Source of the DNA: DAISIK01 sp036822055
GTDB lineage: Bacteria > Verrucomicrobiota > Verrucomicrobiia > Opitutales > Puniceicoccaceae
DNA length: 64,000 nucleotides
Direction of reading: 5' to 3'
Assembly (NCBI GenBank): GCA_036822055.1
Contig: DAISIK010000001.1
Span: 72,371-136,370, forward strand
Positions 8,582 to 17,709 of the stretch are shown piece by piece (positions within the stretch are counted from its first letter, which is position 1; each line of letters starts with the position of its first letter). Under the pieces are notes generated by a model. The model saw only the letters and a program-made list of their open reading frames with translations, searched no databases and was not told where the DNA came from. The position numbers and the translations under genes were made by a program.

Positions 8582-10178
8582 TTCCAAAACAAAATCCTCT
8601 CCCCAGCGCCGAAGGTTTCTCAAACAGAGCCTTTCCACCGTCCTTGGAGTCGGCTTTCTCAGCCATGCTAGCCGTTCCCCGGCCATCGCCTCGACCCCCG
8701 CGTCAGCTCCCCCGGTCCCGGATATCGAGTCTCTTCCGCCCCTCCACCTCACCAGTCCTCTAACCAAATCGCCCTCTCGCTCAATCGCCGATCATTTTGA
8801 ATCAATCAAGAGTTCGGGAGATCACGTCGCACTCTACAAGTTTCTCTACGCCCTCCCCAAAGGCGGAGACATTCACCACCACCTCGGCGGGGGTTTTCTC
8901 GCCCGCCGCTGGTACGCCATCGCCACCGACCAAAGGCGCAATGGCGGACAAACCTTCTACACCCGCTGCCGTATCTCCCGCCCGGTCGAGTTCCCACTCC
9001 CTGCTCCCCTCAACCGGCCTCACCTCCACTTTTGGCTCACCCTCAACCAAGCTGAGTTCGATAAACTCTCCAGCGATCAAAAAACCGATTTCAAACCCCT
9101 GCAGGACCTCGATGATGATGAGCGGGAGGCTTGGATCTCCTCGGTCAAACTCGATCGCCCGGGCGAGGGCCGGGATGAGTTTTTTGAATACATCTGGGGA
9201 CGGCTCAACAACCTCCTTTTCAGCATCCACGTCTGCTCCGAGCTCGTGGTTGAGAACATGCAGCTACTCGGTGCCGAGGGCGTTCGTTACCTTGAGCTGA
9301 TGACCTTCTACTCCCTTTGGCGTGACGAAAAGGGAACCATTCTTCCGGCCTCCGTGGCTGACCAATTCTGGAGGCACCGCCTTGCCCAACCCGACGCCCG
9401 GGCCACCGGGGTACTCGTTAAATTCAAGGCCGTCATCCTCCGTTTTGCTCCAGATGCGATTGAACGTGCCGAGCAGCACTTCGTCCATATCGATGCCAAC
9501 CGCGACCTCTGGGTGGGCGTCGATATGGCCGGGCGGGAAGACGATAATCGAGGTTACCCGCGCCGCTTTACCGAGGTCTTTGATCGAATGCTCCGAAAAT
9601 ACCCGGAGATCAATATCTCCATCCACGCGGGCGAAGCAGAAAAGGCAGACCGCAACATCTTCGAGTCTCTCCGCCTCGGAGCGCATCGGATCGGCCACGC
9701 CATCAACCTGCTTCACGACGAGCAGACCATGCAAATGATGCGCAACAATCGCCACCTCCTCGAAATCAATCTCGTCAGCAACCACCTGCTCGGTTACGTG
9801 CCAGATCCTGCCCTCCACCCCTTCCCGATCTACCTTCGCCAAGGCATTCCCTGCTGCCTCAATACAGATGATCGAGGGATGTGGGATTCCAATATGACCG
9901 ACGAGTACTTTCTCGCCGTCAGCCAGTTTAACCTCTCGTGGACTGAGCTGGTCCAGCTTGCTCGCAACAGCATCGAACACGCTTTCATCAGTCAGAGTGA
10001 GCGCGCCACTATTTCGCGGAGCTACGAATCCGCCCTCGAAACCTTTGCCAACTCCTACACTCGTTTCGATCCACCTTCACTCCTCGAATCAACCCCCGCC
10101 GAAACTTACGGCTATGGGCGCAAACACCTCGGTCTGGCTCGACTCGCCCGGACCCTTCCTCATTCAGGGAGTCTGTGA
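8574..10178 (+). CDS. Exported adenosine/AMP-deaminase-like amidohydrolase with Tat signal
   Basis: 534 residues from the ATG at 8574, which overlaps the previous stop by 8 bases; an earlier in-frame start (8478) lies inside the upstream gene and is rejected. The N-terminus has a twin-arginine signal (RRRFLKQS, residues about 12-19, then a hydrophobic stretch). The catalytic metal-dependent deaminase signature is clear: an H-x-H cluster GGDIHHHLGG (His101-103), IHAGE, HRIGHAI and LNTDD. The size and the KGGDIHHH block resemble the secreted ADA-growth-factor/CECR1-like group, not the about 340-residue cytoplasmic Ada. Predicted to convert adenosine to inosine outside the cytoplasm, feeding the phosphorylase before it. 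Confidence 0.85.
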   Translation: MADSKTKSSPQRRRFLKQSLSTVLGVGFLSHASRSPAIASTPASAPPVPDIESLPPLHLTSPLTKSPSRSIADHFESIKSSGDHVALYKFLYALPKGGDIHHHLGGGFLARRWYAIATDQRRNGGQTFYTRCRISRPVEFPLPAPLNRPHLHFWLTLNQAEFDKLSSDQKTDFKPLQDLDDDEREAWISSVKLDRPGEGRDEFFEYIWGRLNNLLFSIHVCSELVVENMQLLGAEGVRYLELMTFYSLWRDEKGTILPASVADQFWRHRLAQPDARATGVLVKFKAVILRFAPDAIERAEQHFVHIDANRDLWVGVDMAGREDDNRGYPRRFTEVFDRMLRKYPEINISIHAGEAEKADRNIFESLRLGAHRIGHAINLLHDEQTMQMMRNNRHLLEINLVSNHLLGYVPDPALHPFPIYLRQGIPCCLNTDDRGMWDSNMTDEYFLAVSQFNLSWTELVQLARNSIEHAFISQSERATISRSYESALETFANSYTRFDPPSLLESTPAETYGYGRKHLGLARLARTLPHSGSL

Positions 10179-10240
10179 GGTCTAATCAGCCTCCTCAACC
10201 AGATGATCTGCTTCGAGTAACCTGCTCGGATAACGCTCTC

Positions 10241-11158
10241 TCACCGAGACTCTTCAAGAGCCCTCAGCGTGATCATCCAGTCCTTCCCGTAGCTGATCCC
10301 AAACACCTCCGCGAAGCTCTCCATGTTGAGAGCCAGACTTACCTTGAGCAGGCTGTTCAGGTATAAAAGAGGTTCTCCTTCTGGCACATCTCCAAAGGTT
10401 GCCACGTATGGAACCTCCCCTGCGTAACGTTTCTCATCCTTAAAATGGATCTCAACCTGCAAGCGACCGCCCCGGTCAACACCGAGCTGCTCCAAAAGGT
10501 TCCCCTCAATATTGGTCCAGACGTTGCCATACCTCACGTCGAGGTTCATCACCGTGCCCCGGATCTCTCCCAAGGCTCCATCAAGGTGGGCCCGTTCGTG
10601 AGCCAAACTTTCAACACCCTCGAGCTGACCCCCGACATCCTCGAATCGGATCTGTCCGCTGGCCAATAAAGCTCCCGTGTAGGCATAGACATCCCTCCCG
10701 TGAAAGGTGTACGACTGCTCCGAATTTTCCCTGCGATTGACCGCCTCATCAATTTCCCGGACCTCCGCCACCCCCATCTCTTCAGCCACGAAGGTTAGCG
10801 TCCCGTTATCGGGAGTTACAAAGAAGTGCCCCGTTTCAGTTTTCAGGACGACCGACTTTCGGTCTGTCCCAACCCCGGGATCCACCACCGAGACAAAAAC
10901 TGTTCCCTCCGGCCAATAGGGAGCCGTCTGCTTCAGAACCAGAGCTGCGATCCAAATATCGTAGGGAGGAATCTCATGCGACAGATCAAAAAGGTCGATC
11001 TCTTGGGACACCCCATAAGCCACTCCCTGCATTGCCGATACAGCACCATCGCCCAGACCGAAGTCCGATTGAAAGACCAGCGCTCGCCCTTCGGCCAACG
11101 CCACCTGAATCGTCAAAGCCAGTACAGAATAGAACCTCCAATTAAGCATTTTTCCCAC
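10241..11158 (-). CDS. Exported SAM hydroxide adenosyltransferase-like protein (DUF62)
   Basis: 305 residues with a signal peptide (hydrophobic, residues about 8-22, cleaved near VALAEG). The mature region shows the DUF62 marks: QSDFG near the start, DLSHEI, VVDPGVG with a following R-K, and PDNGTLT. The family splits S-adenosylmethionine to adenosine and methionine using water (hydroxide), and includes the chlorinase and fluorinase. The chlorinase/fluorinase subfamily cannot be told from these motifs. The known enzymes are cytoplasmic, so an export signal is noteworthy. It is convergent with the deaminase gene (62 bases apart), so not in its operon, but the substrate chain fits. Confidence 0.82.
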   Translation of the reverse strand: MGKMLNWRFYSVLALTIQVALAEGRALVFQSDFGLGDGAVSAMQGVAYGVSQEIDLFDLSHEIPPYDIWIAALVLKQTAPYWPEGTVFVSVVDPGVGTDRKSVVLKTETGHFFVTPDNGTLTFVAEEMGVAEVREIDEAVNRRENSEQSYTFHGRDVYAYTGALLASGQIRFEDVGGQLEGVESLAHERAHLDGALGEIRGTVMNLDVRYGNVWTNIEGNLLEQLGVDRGGRLQVEIHFKDEKRYAGEVPYVATFGDVPEGEPLLYLNSLLKVSLALNMESFAEVFGISYGKDWMITLRALEESR

Positions 11159-11186
11159 TAAAGCTTAAATCGAACCAATTTTACAT

Positions 11187-11888
11187 TTGATTCCATGCTT
11201 GAGAACCAATGCTAAAAGAGAACCCTTGCCTTCGTTGAACACTTCATCTCCAGACTCACTCGTGCTCGATTCCCTCGCCGTTCACTACCTGAACGAGAGT
11301 CCTGCCTCGCAAAGCCACCGTTCCGATATCTGGGGACAAACCGTCGAACTCGTTCCCCACACTTTCGCCCTCGTTGTCGCTCCTTCCGGCACTGGTAAAA
11401 CCACCCTCGTCCACTGCCTTTCGGGGGTCATCACCCCGGATCAGGGGACCATTTCCCTCGGGGGAGAAATCCTCCCACCTCCGGGGTCGCCATTCTGGTC
11501 CGAACTGCGCTCTCGAAAAATTTCCACCGCATATCAGAACCTCAACCTGATTCCGGAGCTCACTGGCACCGAAAACCTGCGCCTCGCCCCCTTTCTCGAC
11601 CGCGACCCGATGGCCTTTGCCGATCGCCTCGGCATCGGCAAACGCCTCCACGCCCGCGTCAATCAGCTCTCCACTGGCCAACGCCAGCGTCTCTCCCTCT
11701 GCCGCAGTCTCGCCCGCCCCTATTCACTCCTCATCCTCGACGAACCGTTCAGTCACCTCGACGATCGATCGGCCGCCCTCGCTGCTGAGCTGATCGAAGA
11801 AGAGGCTGCCTCGCGCGCGGCCATCGTCCTCTGCACGGCCCTCTCCCAACGATGTCCCCTCAGCTGGGATCAGACCCTCCACCTGTGA
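11187..11888 (+). CDS. ABC transporter ATP-binding protein, LolD-like
   Basis: Up to 233 residues. Walker A APSGTGKTT (about residue 66), Q-loop AYQNLNL, signature LSTGQRQRL, Walker B LLILDEPF and the H-region make a complete ATPase. Its short length, LolD-like features and pairing with a single MacB/FtsX-type permease suggest the family exporting lipoproteins or peptides. The signature reads LSTGQ rather than the canonical LSGGQ. The N-terminus is uncertain: TTG starts at 11187, 11226 and 11235 are all possible, and the first 20 residues look unlike family starts. It is followed by the permease with a GTGA overlap. Confidence 0.9.
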   Translation: MIPCLRTNAKREPLPSLNTSSPDSLVLDSLAVHYLNESPASQSHRSDIWGQTVELVPHTFALVVAPSGTGKTTLVHCLSGVITPDQGTISLGGEILPPPGSPFWSELRSRKISTAYQNLNLIPELTGTENLRLAPFLDRDPMAFADRLGIGKRLHARVNQLSTGQRQRLSLCRSLARPYSLLILDEPFSHLDDRSAALAAELIEEEAASRAAIVLCTALSQRCPLSWDQTLHL

Positions 11889-13114
11889 AGTCCATCCCCC
11901 GCTCCCTCCCCCTCCGGCGGCTTTTTGCCCGCTCCGGAGGTCCCATCCAAAAGCTCTTTGCCTGGCTTGGAGTCCTCTCCGGGCTCTCCATTCTCCTCGT
12001 CTCCATCCACCTCTACCTGGAATTCCTCCGCTTCACCACCGCCGGAAACGAGTGGATCAGTTCCCGATATCTGATCATTCAAAAAACCGTCACCGTCCGG
12101 GATTCCTTCTCCCAGGGACGCGCAACCTTTAGTGAAGAAGAGATCGATCACCTCGGCAGCTTCCCTTCCGTTACCGGGATCGCCCGCTTCCGTTCCAATT
12201 CCTTTCCGGCCGGCATCCAGATCGGTGGAGGCATCTTTCCGGAATTTTTCTCCTACGTCTTCCTCGAATCTGTCCCCGATGCTTTTGTCGACGCACCGGC
12301 CAAAGGCTGGTCCTTTGACCCTAAGAAAAACGAGATTCCCGTTCTCATCCCCAGCGAGTACCTCAACCTCTACAACTTCGGCTTTGCCCCCTCCCAGGGA
12401 TTGCCCCAAATCCCCCCCTCCATGGTCCATCGGGTTCCCTTCAGTGTTCTCTTTTTTCTCGACGATCAAACCCTCCGCTTCTCCGGCCGGATCGTCGGCT
12501 TCAGTGATCGAATCAATAGTATCCTTGTTCCTGATACTTTTCTCGAGTCGATCAATCTTCGCGCCTCCCCCGGAAGCCCCCCTTCTCCCCCCGCACGCCT
12601 CCTCCTCGAAGTCGCCGACAGCCCCGACCCCGACCTCCTCACCCTTCTCGAATCACCCGGTTACAGCCTCAACCGGGAGGCCCTTTCCGGGGGTCAGATT
12701 CGCCGCCTCGCCCACCGGGTTGCCTTCGCCCTTCTCTCCCTCGGCAGTGGGGTCGTTGTCCTCGGGGTACTCGTCGTTCTCCTCGCCCTCGAACGACAGC
12801 TGGAACAATCCCGGTCACGCATTCACACGGTTTTCCTTCTCGGCCATCATCCCCGTCATTTGATTGCTTTTTTCCAACGTCGTCTCGCCCTCTTTGTCCT
12901 CGGCGCCGTCCTCTTCGCCTACATCATCCACCGCTACACGGGCCGCCAGCTTGAGGAGGTCTTCAACCGCACTGGTGAGTTTTCCGGCTTTCTCGCCACC
13001 CGCCCGGAAATTGACCTGCTTGCTGCAGGCTCCGCAATCACACTTCTCCTGTGGACAGCCATCCGTATCCGCCTTAGCATCTGGTCTTTCTTCCGCAATA
13101 CCCTTCCTTCATGA
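11885..13114 (+). CDS. ABC transporter permease, LolE/MacB-FtsX-like
   Basis: 409 residues from GTG at 11885; an ATG at 11852 would give 11 more residues but overlaps the ATPase by 37 bases, while the GTG makes a standard 4-base overlap. Topology: one transmembrane helix at the N-terminus (residues about 25-45), a large extracytoplasmic domain, then three more helices near the end (about 275-300, 325-345, 370-395), the FtsX-like arrangement. Partner of the ATPase before it. Substrate unknown; only one permease gene is present, so a homodimer or a LolC-type partner elsewhere is possible. It overlaps pdxJ by ATGA. Confidence 0.85.
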   Translation: MKSIPRSLPLRRLFARSGGPIQKLFAWLGVLSGLSILLVSIHLYLEFLRFTTAGNEWISSRYLIIQKTVTVRDSFSQGRATFSEEEIDHLGSFPSVTGIARFRSNSFPAGIQIGGGIFPEFFSYVFLESVPDAFVDAPAKGWSFDPKKNEIPVLIPSEYLNLYNFGFAPSQGLPQIPPSMVHRVPFSVLFFLDDQTLRFSGRIVGFSDRINSILVPDTFLESINLRASPGSPPSPPARLLLEVADSPDPDLLTLLESPGYSLNREALSGGQIRRLAHRVAFALLSLGSGVVVLGVLVVLLALERQLEQSRSRIHTVFLLGHHPRHLIAFFQRRLALFVLGAVLFAYIIHRYTGRQLEEVFNRTGEFSGFLATRPEIDLLAAGSAITLLLWTAIRIRLSIWSFFRNTLPS

Positions 13115-13869
13115 GCCGCCCTCCTCTTCTCCTCGGAGTCAATATCGACCACAGCGCCACCCTCCGTCAGGCCCGCTACCGGGAGGAGGCCACCAGCTGC
13201 GGAAGGTACATCGAGCCCGATCCGCTTGCCATCGCCCTCGCCGCCGAGGCCGCCGGCGCCGACGGCATCACCGTTCACCTGCGCGAGGATCGGCGCCATA
13301 TCGTCGACCGGGACATCGCCCGCATCAGGGAGTCCATCGCCACCCGCATGAACCTCGAAATGGCCTGTACCGAGGAAATGACCAACATTGCCATCCAGAC
13401 CCGTCCAGACAGCGCCTGCCTCGTTCCGGAAAACCGGGCCGAGGTAACCACCGAGGGTGGACTCGACTGCGTTCAGCAATTCGCCCGTGTCTCCCAAACC
13501 ACCAAGGCGCTTCAGGACTCCGGCATCGCGGTCAGCTTGTTCATTGATCCCGATCTGGATCAAATCGCCGCTGCAGTTTCCCTCGGCGCCTCCATGGTTG
13601 AGTTTCACACCGGCTCCTACGCCCATGCCTGGTTCGACCCCACAGAGCGTCGCTCCGAGCTTCAGCGCCTCCGTCAGGCTTGCTCAGCAGCTGCCGCTCA
13701 GGGACTCGTCGTCAATGCAGGGCACGGAATCAACTACATCAATATTGGGGAAATCCTCGAACTCCCCCACCTCCATGAACTCAATATCGGTCACGCCATC
13801 ATCAGCCGGGCTCTCCTCACTGGCATCGGGGAGGCCGTGCGCGAGATGAAACACAGGATGAACCGTTGA
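13111..13869 (+). CDS. pdxJ: Pyridoxine 5'-phosphate synthase
   Basis: 252 residues, the usual length. PdxJ condenses 1-deoxyxylulose 5-phosphate with 3-amino-2-oxopropyl phosphate to pyridoxine 5'-phosphate. Motifs: N-terminal GVNIDHSATLRQAR, the DGITVHLREDRRHI segment with catalytic His/Arg, LVPENRAEVTTEGG, and the late VNAGHGINY and LNIGHAIISRAL phosphate-binding segments. ATG at 13111 overlaps the permease stop (ATGA) and the gene end overlaps acpS (TTGA), so this is one translationally coupled run. Confidence 0.97.
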   Translation: MSRPPLLLGVNIDHSATLRQARYREEATSCGRYIEPDPLAIALAAEAAGADGITVHLREDRRHIVDRDIARIRESIATRMNLEMACTEEMTNIAIQTRPDSACLVPENRAEVTTEGGLDCVQQFARVSQTTKALQDSGIAVSLFIDPDLDQIAAAVSLGASMVEFHTGSYAHAWFDPTERRSELQRLRQACSAAAAQGLVVNAGHGINYINIGEILELPHLHELNIGHAIISRALLTGIGEAVREMKHRMNR

Positions 13870-14270
13870 ATCTGCCGCCCTCGCTCCCGCCCCACGTTCC
13901 TGGCATCGGGCTCGATCTGATCGAGATCTCCAGAATCCAATCCGCCCATCGGCGCCATGGTGAAGCCTTTCTCCATCGCATCTTCACCGAGGAAGAGATC
14001 GCCTACTGCCTCGCCATCCGCAATCCCTACCCATCCCTGGCTGCCCGTTTCGCTGCCAAGGAGGCCATTGCCAAAGCCCTCGGAACCGGGATCTCCAGCC
14101 GCTTCGGGTGGAAATCCGCCTCCGTTCACCACCATCCTGGAGGCGCTCCCGGCGTCCGCCTGGACCATGCCACTACCCAGCTCCTGGCCTCCCTAAACGC
14201 TCGCTCGGTTCGTCTCTCCCTCACCCATACCAGCACTACCGCGTCCGCCGTGGCCATCCTTCAGCAATAG
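13866..14270 (+). CDS. acpS: Holo-[acyl-carrier-protein] synthase
   Basis: 134 residues. AcpS moves 4'-phosphopantetheine from CoA to acyl carrier protein. The family marks are GIGLDLIEI (Asp for Mg), FTEEEIAYC, AARFAAKEAIAKALG and LSLTHT near the end. TTG at 13866 overlaps the pdxJ stop as TTGA. pdxJ-acpS neighbours occur in many bacteria, supporting both calls. Confidence 0.96.
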   Translation: MNLPPSLPPHVPGIGLDLIEISRIQSAHRRHGEAFLHRIFTEEEIAYCLAIRNPYPSLAARFAAKEAIAKALGTGISSRFGWKSASVHHHPGGAPGVRLDHATTQLLASLNARSVRLSLTHTSTTASAVAILQQ

Positions 14271-14376
14271 GAACCTGCCCTTCCAGGCTACCCGCAGAGT
14301 TCTCAACCCATCCCGGGACTTTCGCAGCTATCATTTCCATTTGGCTTCCTCGTCGCTCCATCTACATTTGACATTC

Positions 14377-15564
14377 ATGCCGGAAAACGATCCTCCCACC
14401 CTCTCCACTTCAGTGCCCCCCTCCGCTGACTTTTCCACCCGTGCAGTTCATCAGGGTGCCTTCATCGACACCATCTACGGCTCCGTTGTCCCACCGATCT
14501 ACACCAGCTCTACCTTTCGGTGGAACGACCCGCTCGAAGTCCCGGAAATCGACTACGCCCGCTGCAAAAACCCCACCCGTCATGCCCTTCAGGAACTCCT
14601 CGCCTCTCTCGAAGGAGGCCAGGCGGCCATCGCCACGAATAGTGGAATGAGTGCCATCCATACCGTCCTCCTTCTACTCAGTGCTTCCGATCACGTGGTT
14701 TGCGGTTTTGATGCCTATGCTGGCACTTATCGGCTCTTCACTTCTGTCCTCTCCCGCCTCGGAATCGAGTTTACCTTCGTCGACATGGCCGACCCCGCCG
14801 AGGTCCAGGCCGCCATCACCGACCGCACCCGCCTTGTCTGGGTCGAAACCCCGAGCAACCCCCTCATGCAGCTCACCAATATTGCCGCCATCGCCGAGCT
14901 GACAAGCGCCCTTCCCGACTGCCTCCTCGCCGTCGACAATACCTTTCTCAGCTCGGCTTTCCAAAGACCGCTCGAACTGGGTGCTGACCTCGTCGTTCAC
15001 GCCACCACCAAATACCTGAGCGGGCACAGCGATGTCATTGGTGGTGCCGTGGTAGCCCGCCAGTCCGAGGTCGGTTCCCGCCTCCAGTCGCTCGTTACCG
15101 CCATCGGTAGCGGCCAATCTGCTTTTGATGCCTACCTCGTTCAACGCGGTATCCGCTCCCTCGTCCCGAGAATGCAGCACCACCAGACCAACGCCCTCGC
15201 CCTCGCTACCTGGCTCGAATCCCATCCTTCAGTATCCCGGGTTTTCTACCCCGGACTACCTTCTCATCCTCAGTTCCAACTTGCCCAAAAGCAGCAGAGT
15301 GGTCCAGGCGGTATGCTCAGCTTTATCGTCGACCCTTCCCGCACTGATGCCTGCGAGGTCGCTCGTCGCGTCCGGGTTTTCCAACTCGCCGTCAGCCTCG
15401 GCGGCACCGAATCCCTTCTCGAAATCCCCTGGCACATGAGTCACCATTCCCTCAGCGAGGATGAGCGCACCTCCATGGGATTGAGCCCCCAACTCATCCG
15501 CCTCTCCCCGGGACTGGAATCGACCAACGATCTCATTCAAGACCTCCAGCAAGCCTTAAACTAA
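14377..15564 (+). CDS. Cys/Met metabolism PLP enzyme (cystathionine gamma-synthase or lyase family)
   Basis: 395 residues from ATG 14377; a GTG/TTG-type start at 14341 only adds an unlikely leader. Fold-type I PLP enzyme of the cystathionine gamma-synthase/lyase/methionine gamma-lyase group: N-terminal STRAVHQG, NPTRHALQ, the SGMSAIHTV segment, VETPSNP, VDNTF, and the Schiff-base lysine in HATTKYLSGHSD. The otherwise typical 'YSRSGNPT' appears as YARCKNPT. Members differ only subtly, so MetB, MetC and MGL cannot be separated here. Sulfur metabolism is also represented by cysI/cysJ at 57-61 kb. Confidence 0.88.
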   Translation: MPENDPPTLSTSVPPSADFSTRAVHQGAFIDTIYGSVVPPIYTSSTFRWNDPLEVPEIDYARCKNPTRHALQELLASLEGGQAAIATNSGMSAIHTVLLLLSASDHVVCGFDAYAGTYRLFTSVLSRLGIEFTFVDMADPAEVQAAITDRTRLVWVETPSNPLMQLTNIAAIAELTSALPDCLLAVDNTFLSSAFQRPLELGADLVVHATTKYLSGHSDVIGGAVVARQSEVGSRLQSLVTAIGSGQSAFDAYLVQRGIRSLVPRMQHHQTNALALATWLESHPSVSRVFYPGLPSHPQFQLAQKQQSGPGGMLSFIVDPSRTDACEVARRVRVFQLAVSLGGTESLLEIPWHMSHHSLSEDERTSMGLSPQLIRLSPGLESTNDLIQDLQQALN

Positions 15565-15731
15565 ATCCACCCAACGCCAATCGGGGCTGTGCCGTATCCA
15601 CTAAACAAATACGCTTTGAACACCTACCTCTACTCCGCGGACTCCGCCCCCCAGGCCCTGCTCCCTAATGCCTTGACCCCTGCTTACCTTTTACACCAAT
15701 TTAAATAGGTCCCCCCCGAAACCCCATTTTT

Positions 15732-16796
15732 ATGCAAGAGCCCGAGCCTCACGACCCCTCCACCGCCCCCTCCATCGCTGATAGCGATTTCGAAATTCAG
15801 CTCACCGAGGAGCATGTGGAGAACTGCCGCCAAGCCTATCAAGCGGTACAATATGAATTGTCCAAAGTCATTGTCGGTCAAACCAAGGTCGTTGAGGAGA
15901 TCCTCATCGCCATCTTCACCCGCAACCACGCCCTTCTCGTAGGAGTACCGGGTCTCGCCAAAACCCTCCTCATCTCCACCCTCGCCAAAACCCTCGATAT
16001 GCGCTTCCGCAGGATCCAGTTTACCCCGGACCTTATGCCGAGCGACATCACCGGAACCGATGTTATCCAGCAGGATCAACGAACCGGAAACCGCGAGTTC
16101 AAGTTCATTCATGGACCCCTCTTTTCGAATATTGTTCTGGCGGATGAGATCAATCGGACGCCCCCGAAAACTCAGGCCGCTCTCCTCGAGGCCATGCAGG
16201 AGCGCTCCGTCACCATCGGCGGAGAAACCCGGCCACTTCCCAAACCCTTTTTTGTTCTCGCCACTCAAAATCCCCTTGAACAAGAGGGCACTTATCCGAT
16301 GCCCGAAGCTCAGCTCGATCGCTTTCTCTTCCTCATCAAAGTAGGCTACCCGACTGCCGACGAAGAATTCGAAATTATGAGGCGGGCCACCAGTTCCGGA
16401 GGCGAAAAACCCCACCCCATCCTCGATGCCGAGTCAGTCATCATTTACCAGCAACTGATCGGCATGCTTCCCGTGGCCGACGATGTTTACCACTACGCCA
16501 AGCGGCTCGTTCGCTCCACCCGCGGTGGAGAACCCGATGGGCTCGATCTTGCCCGTGAGTACCTCAGCTTCGGCGCCGGACCCCGAGCCAGCCTCTCTCT
16601 AATCACCGCCGCCCGCGCCCACGCCATTTTCAACGGTCAACTTTGCGTCGAGGCCGCAAACATTGCCGCAGTCGCTCCCTCCGTCCTTCGCCATCGCATA
16701 GCCCCCAACTTCGCTGCTCAGGGCGAGGGCCTAACCAGCGATGACTTGATTGAGCGATTTCTTGCCGAGATCCCACCCCACGGAAACGAGTACTAA
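15732..16796 (+). CDS. MoxR-family AAA+ ATPase
   Basis: 354 residues. Walker A GVPGLAKT (71-78), Walker B LADEINR (about 140), sensor 1 ATQNP and a C-terminal lid region with the MoxR-type PRASLSL segment. MoxR ATPases remodel or activate vWA proteins. It is the first gene of a tight run: DUF58, then two vWA membrane proteins, a DUF4175-like protein and two exported proteins. The 167 bases before it hold its likely promoter, although no clear consensus was recognised. Confidence 0.95.
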   Translation: MQEPEPHDPSTAPSIADSDFEIQLTEEHVENCRQAYQAVQYELSKVIVGQTKVVEEILIAIFTRNHALLVGVPGLAKTLLISTLAKTLDMRFRRIQFTPDLMPSDITGTDVIQQDQRTGNREFKFIHGPLFSNIVLADEINRTPPKTQAALLEAMQERSVTIGGETRPLPKPFFVLATQNPLEQEGTYPMPEAQLDRFLFLIKVGYPTADEEFEIMRRATSSGGEKPHPILDAESVIIYQQLIGMLPVADDVYHYAKRLVRSTRGGEPDGLDLAREYLSFGAGPRASLSLITAARAHAIFNGQLCVEAANIAAVAPSVLRHRIAPNFAAQGEGLTSDDLIERFLAEIPPHGNEY

Positions 16797-16802
16797 ATCG
16801 CA

Positions 16803-17705
16803 ATGGCAGACCCCCGCTCCCCTTCCCGGCTGGTCGATGCGGACATCCTCTCCCGCGCTCGTCACCTCGGTCTCGAAGCGAAGCGGGTCGTCGAGGGCTA
16901 CCGCGTCGGGGAACACCGGTCCCCCGCTCACGGCTTCGCCATCGAGTTTGCCCAACACCGGGAATACTCTCCCGGCGACGATACCCGCCACCTCGATTGG
17001 AAGCTCCTCGCCAAGTCGGAGAAACTCTTCATCAAGCAGTACGAGCAAGACACCAATTTTGTCGCCCACCTGCTCGTTGATGGCAGCGAATCGATGGCCT
17101 ACGGAAGCGGTTTGCTAACCAAATTTGAGGCGTCGCGCATCCTCGCTGCCAGCATCTGCGAACTTGTCTTTCTCCAGGGCGACGCCGTTGCCCTTACCCT
17201 CTTCGACGACCATCTCCGCGAGCAAATCACCCGTACCGACTCCCGGCAAAACCTCCTCAATATTTGCAAAGTCCTTGCCGAGTTCGTCCCCCAACGAACC
17301 ACCGACCTCACCGCCTCCCTCAGCGCCTATTCCCCCCATCTCCACCGCCGCGGCATCGTCATCCTCCTCTCCGATCTCCTCGTCGATCCCGATGTCTTTC
17401 TCCAAGCACTCCGCCGCCTCGCCATGAGGGGAAGCGAGGTCATTGTTTTTCAAGTTCTTGATCCCGCTGAAATTCATTTTCACATCAACGGGAACTTTCG
17501 CTTCCTCGGGCTAGAGGCCTCCGGTAACCGTTCCATCAATACCCGCGACCTTCGCAAGGATTACCTCGCTGCATTCTCAAAACACCTCCGGGCCATCCGC
17601 CGGGCTTGTGAAACTTGTTCCGCCACCCACCACCTGGTCGATATCGGCCTCCCCCTTTCCGAGTCTCTCGCCACCTACCTGGCCTCCCGGCGTCGGATCC
17701 TTTAA
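16803..17705 (+). CDS. DUF58 vWA-like protein
   Basis: 300 residues, six bases after moxR. The DUF58 hallmark YSPGDDTRHLDW is at about residues 57-68, and a vWA-like segment with VDGSESM follows at about residue 93. DUF58 proteins occur with MoxR ATPases and transglutaminase-like or Bat proteins, and are thought to be client or partner of the ATPase. No signal peptide or transmembrane helix, so cytoplasmic. Biological target not known. Confidence 0.93.
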   Translation: MADPRSPSRLVDADILSRARHLGLEAKRVVEGYRVGEHRSPAHGFAIEFAQHREYSPGDDTRHLDWKLLAKSEKLFIKQYEQDTNFVAHLLVDGSESMAYGSGLLTKFEASRILAASICELVFLQGDAVALTLFDDHLREQITRTDSRQNLLNICKVLAEFVPQRTTDLTASLSAYSPHLHRRGIVILLSDLLVDPDVFLQALRRLAMRGSEVIVFQVLDPAEIHFHINGNFRFLGLEASGNRSINTRDLRKDYLAAFSKHLRAIRRACETCSATHHLVDIGLPLSESLATYLASRRRIL

Positions 17706-17709
17706 ACCC

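Noticed and set aside
15565..15731. SAM-responsive leader or small gene between the PLP enzyme and moxR
   Set aside because: No recognisable structure or coding signal in the 167 bases.
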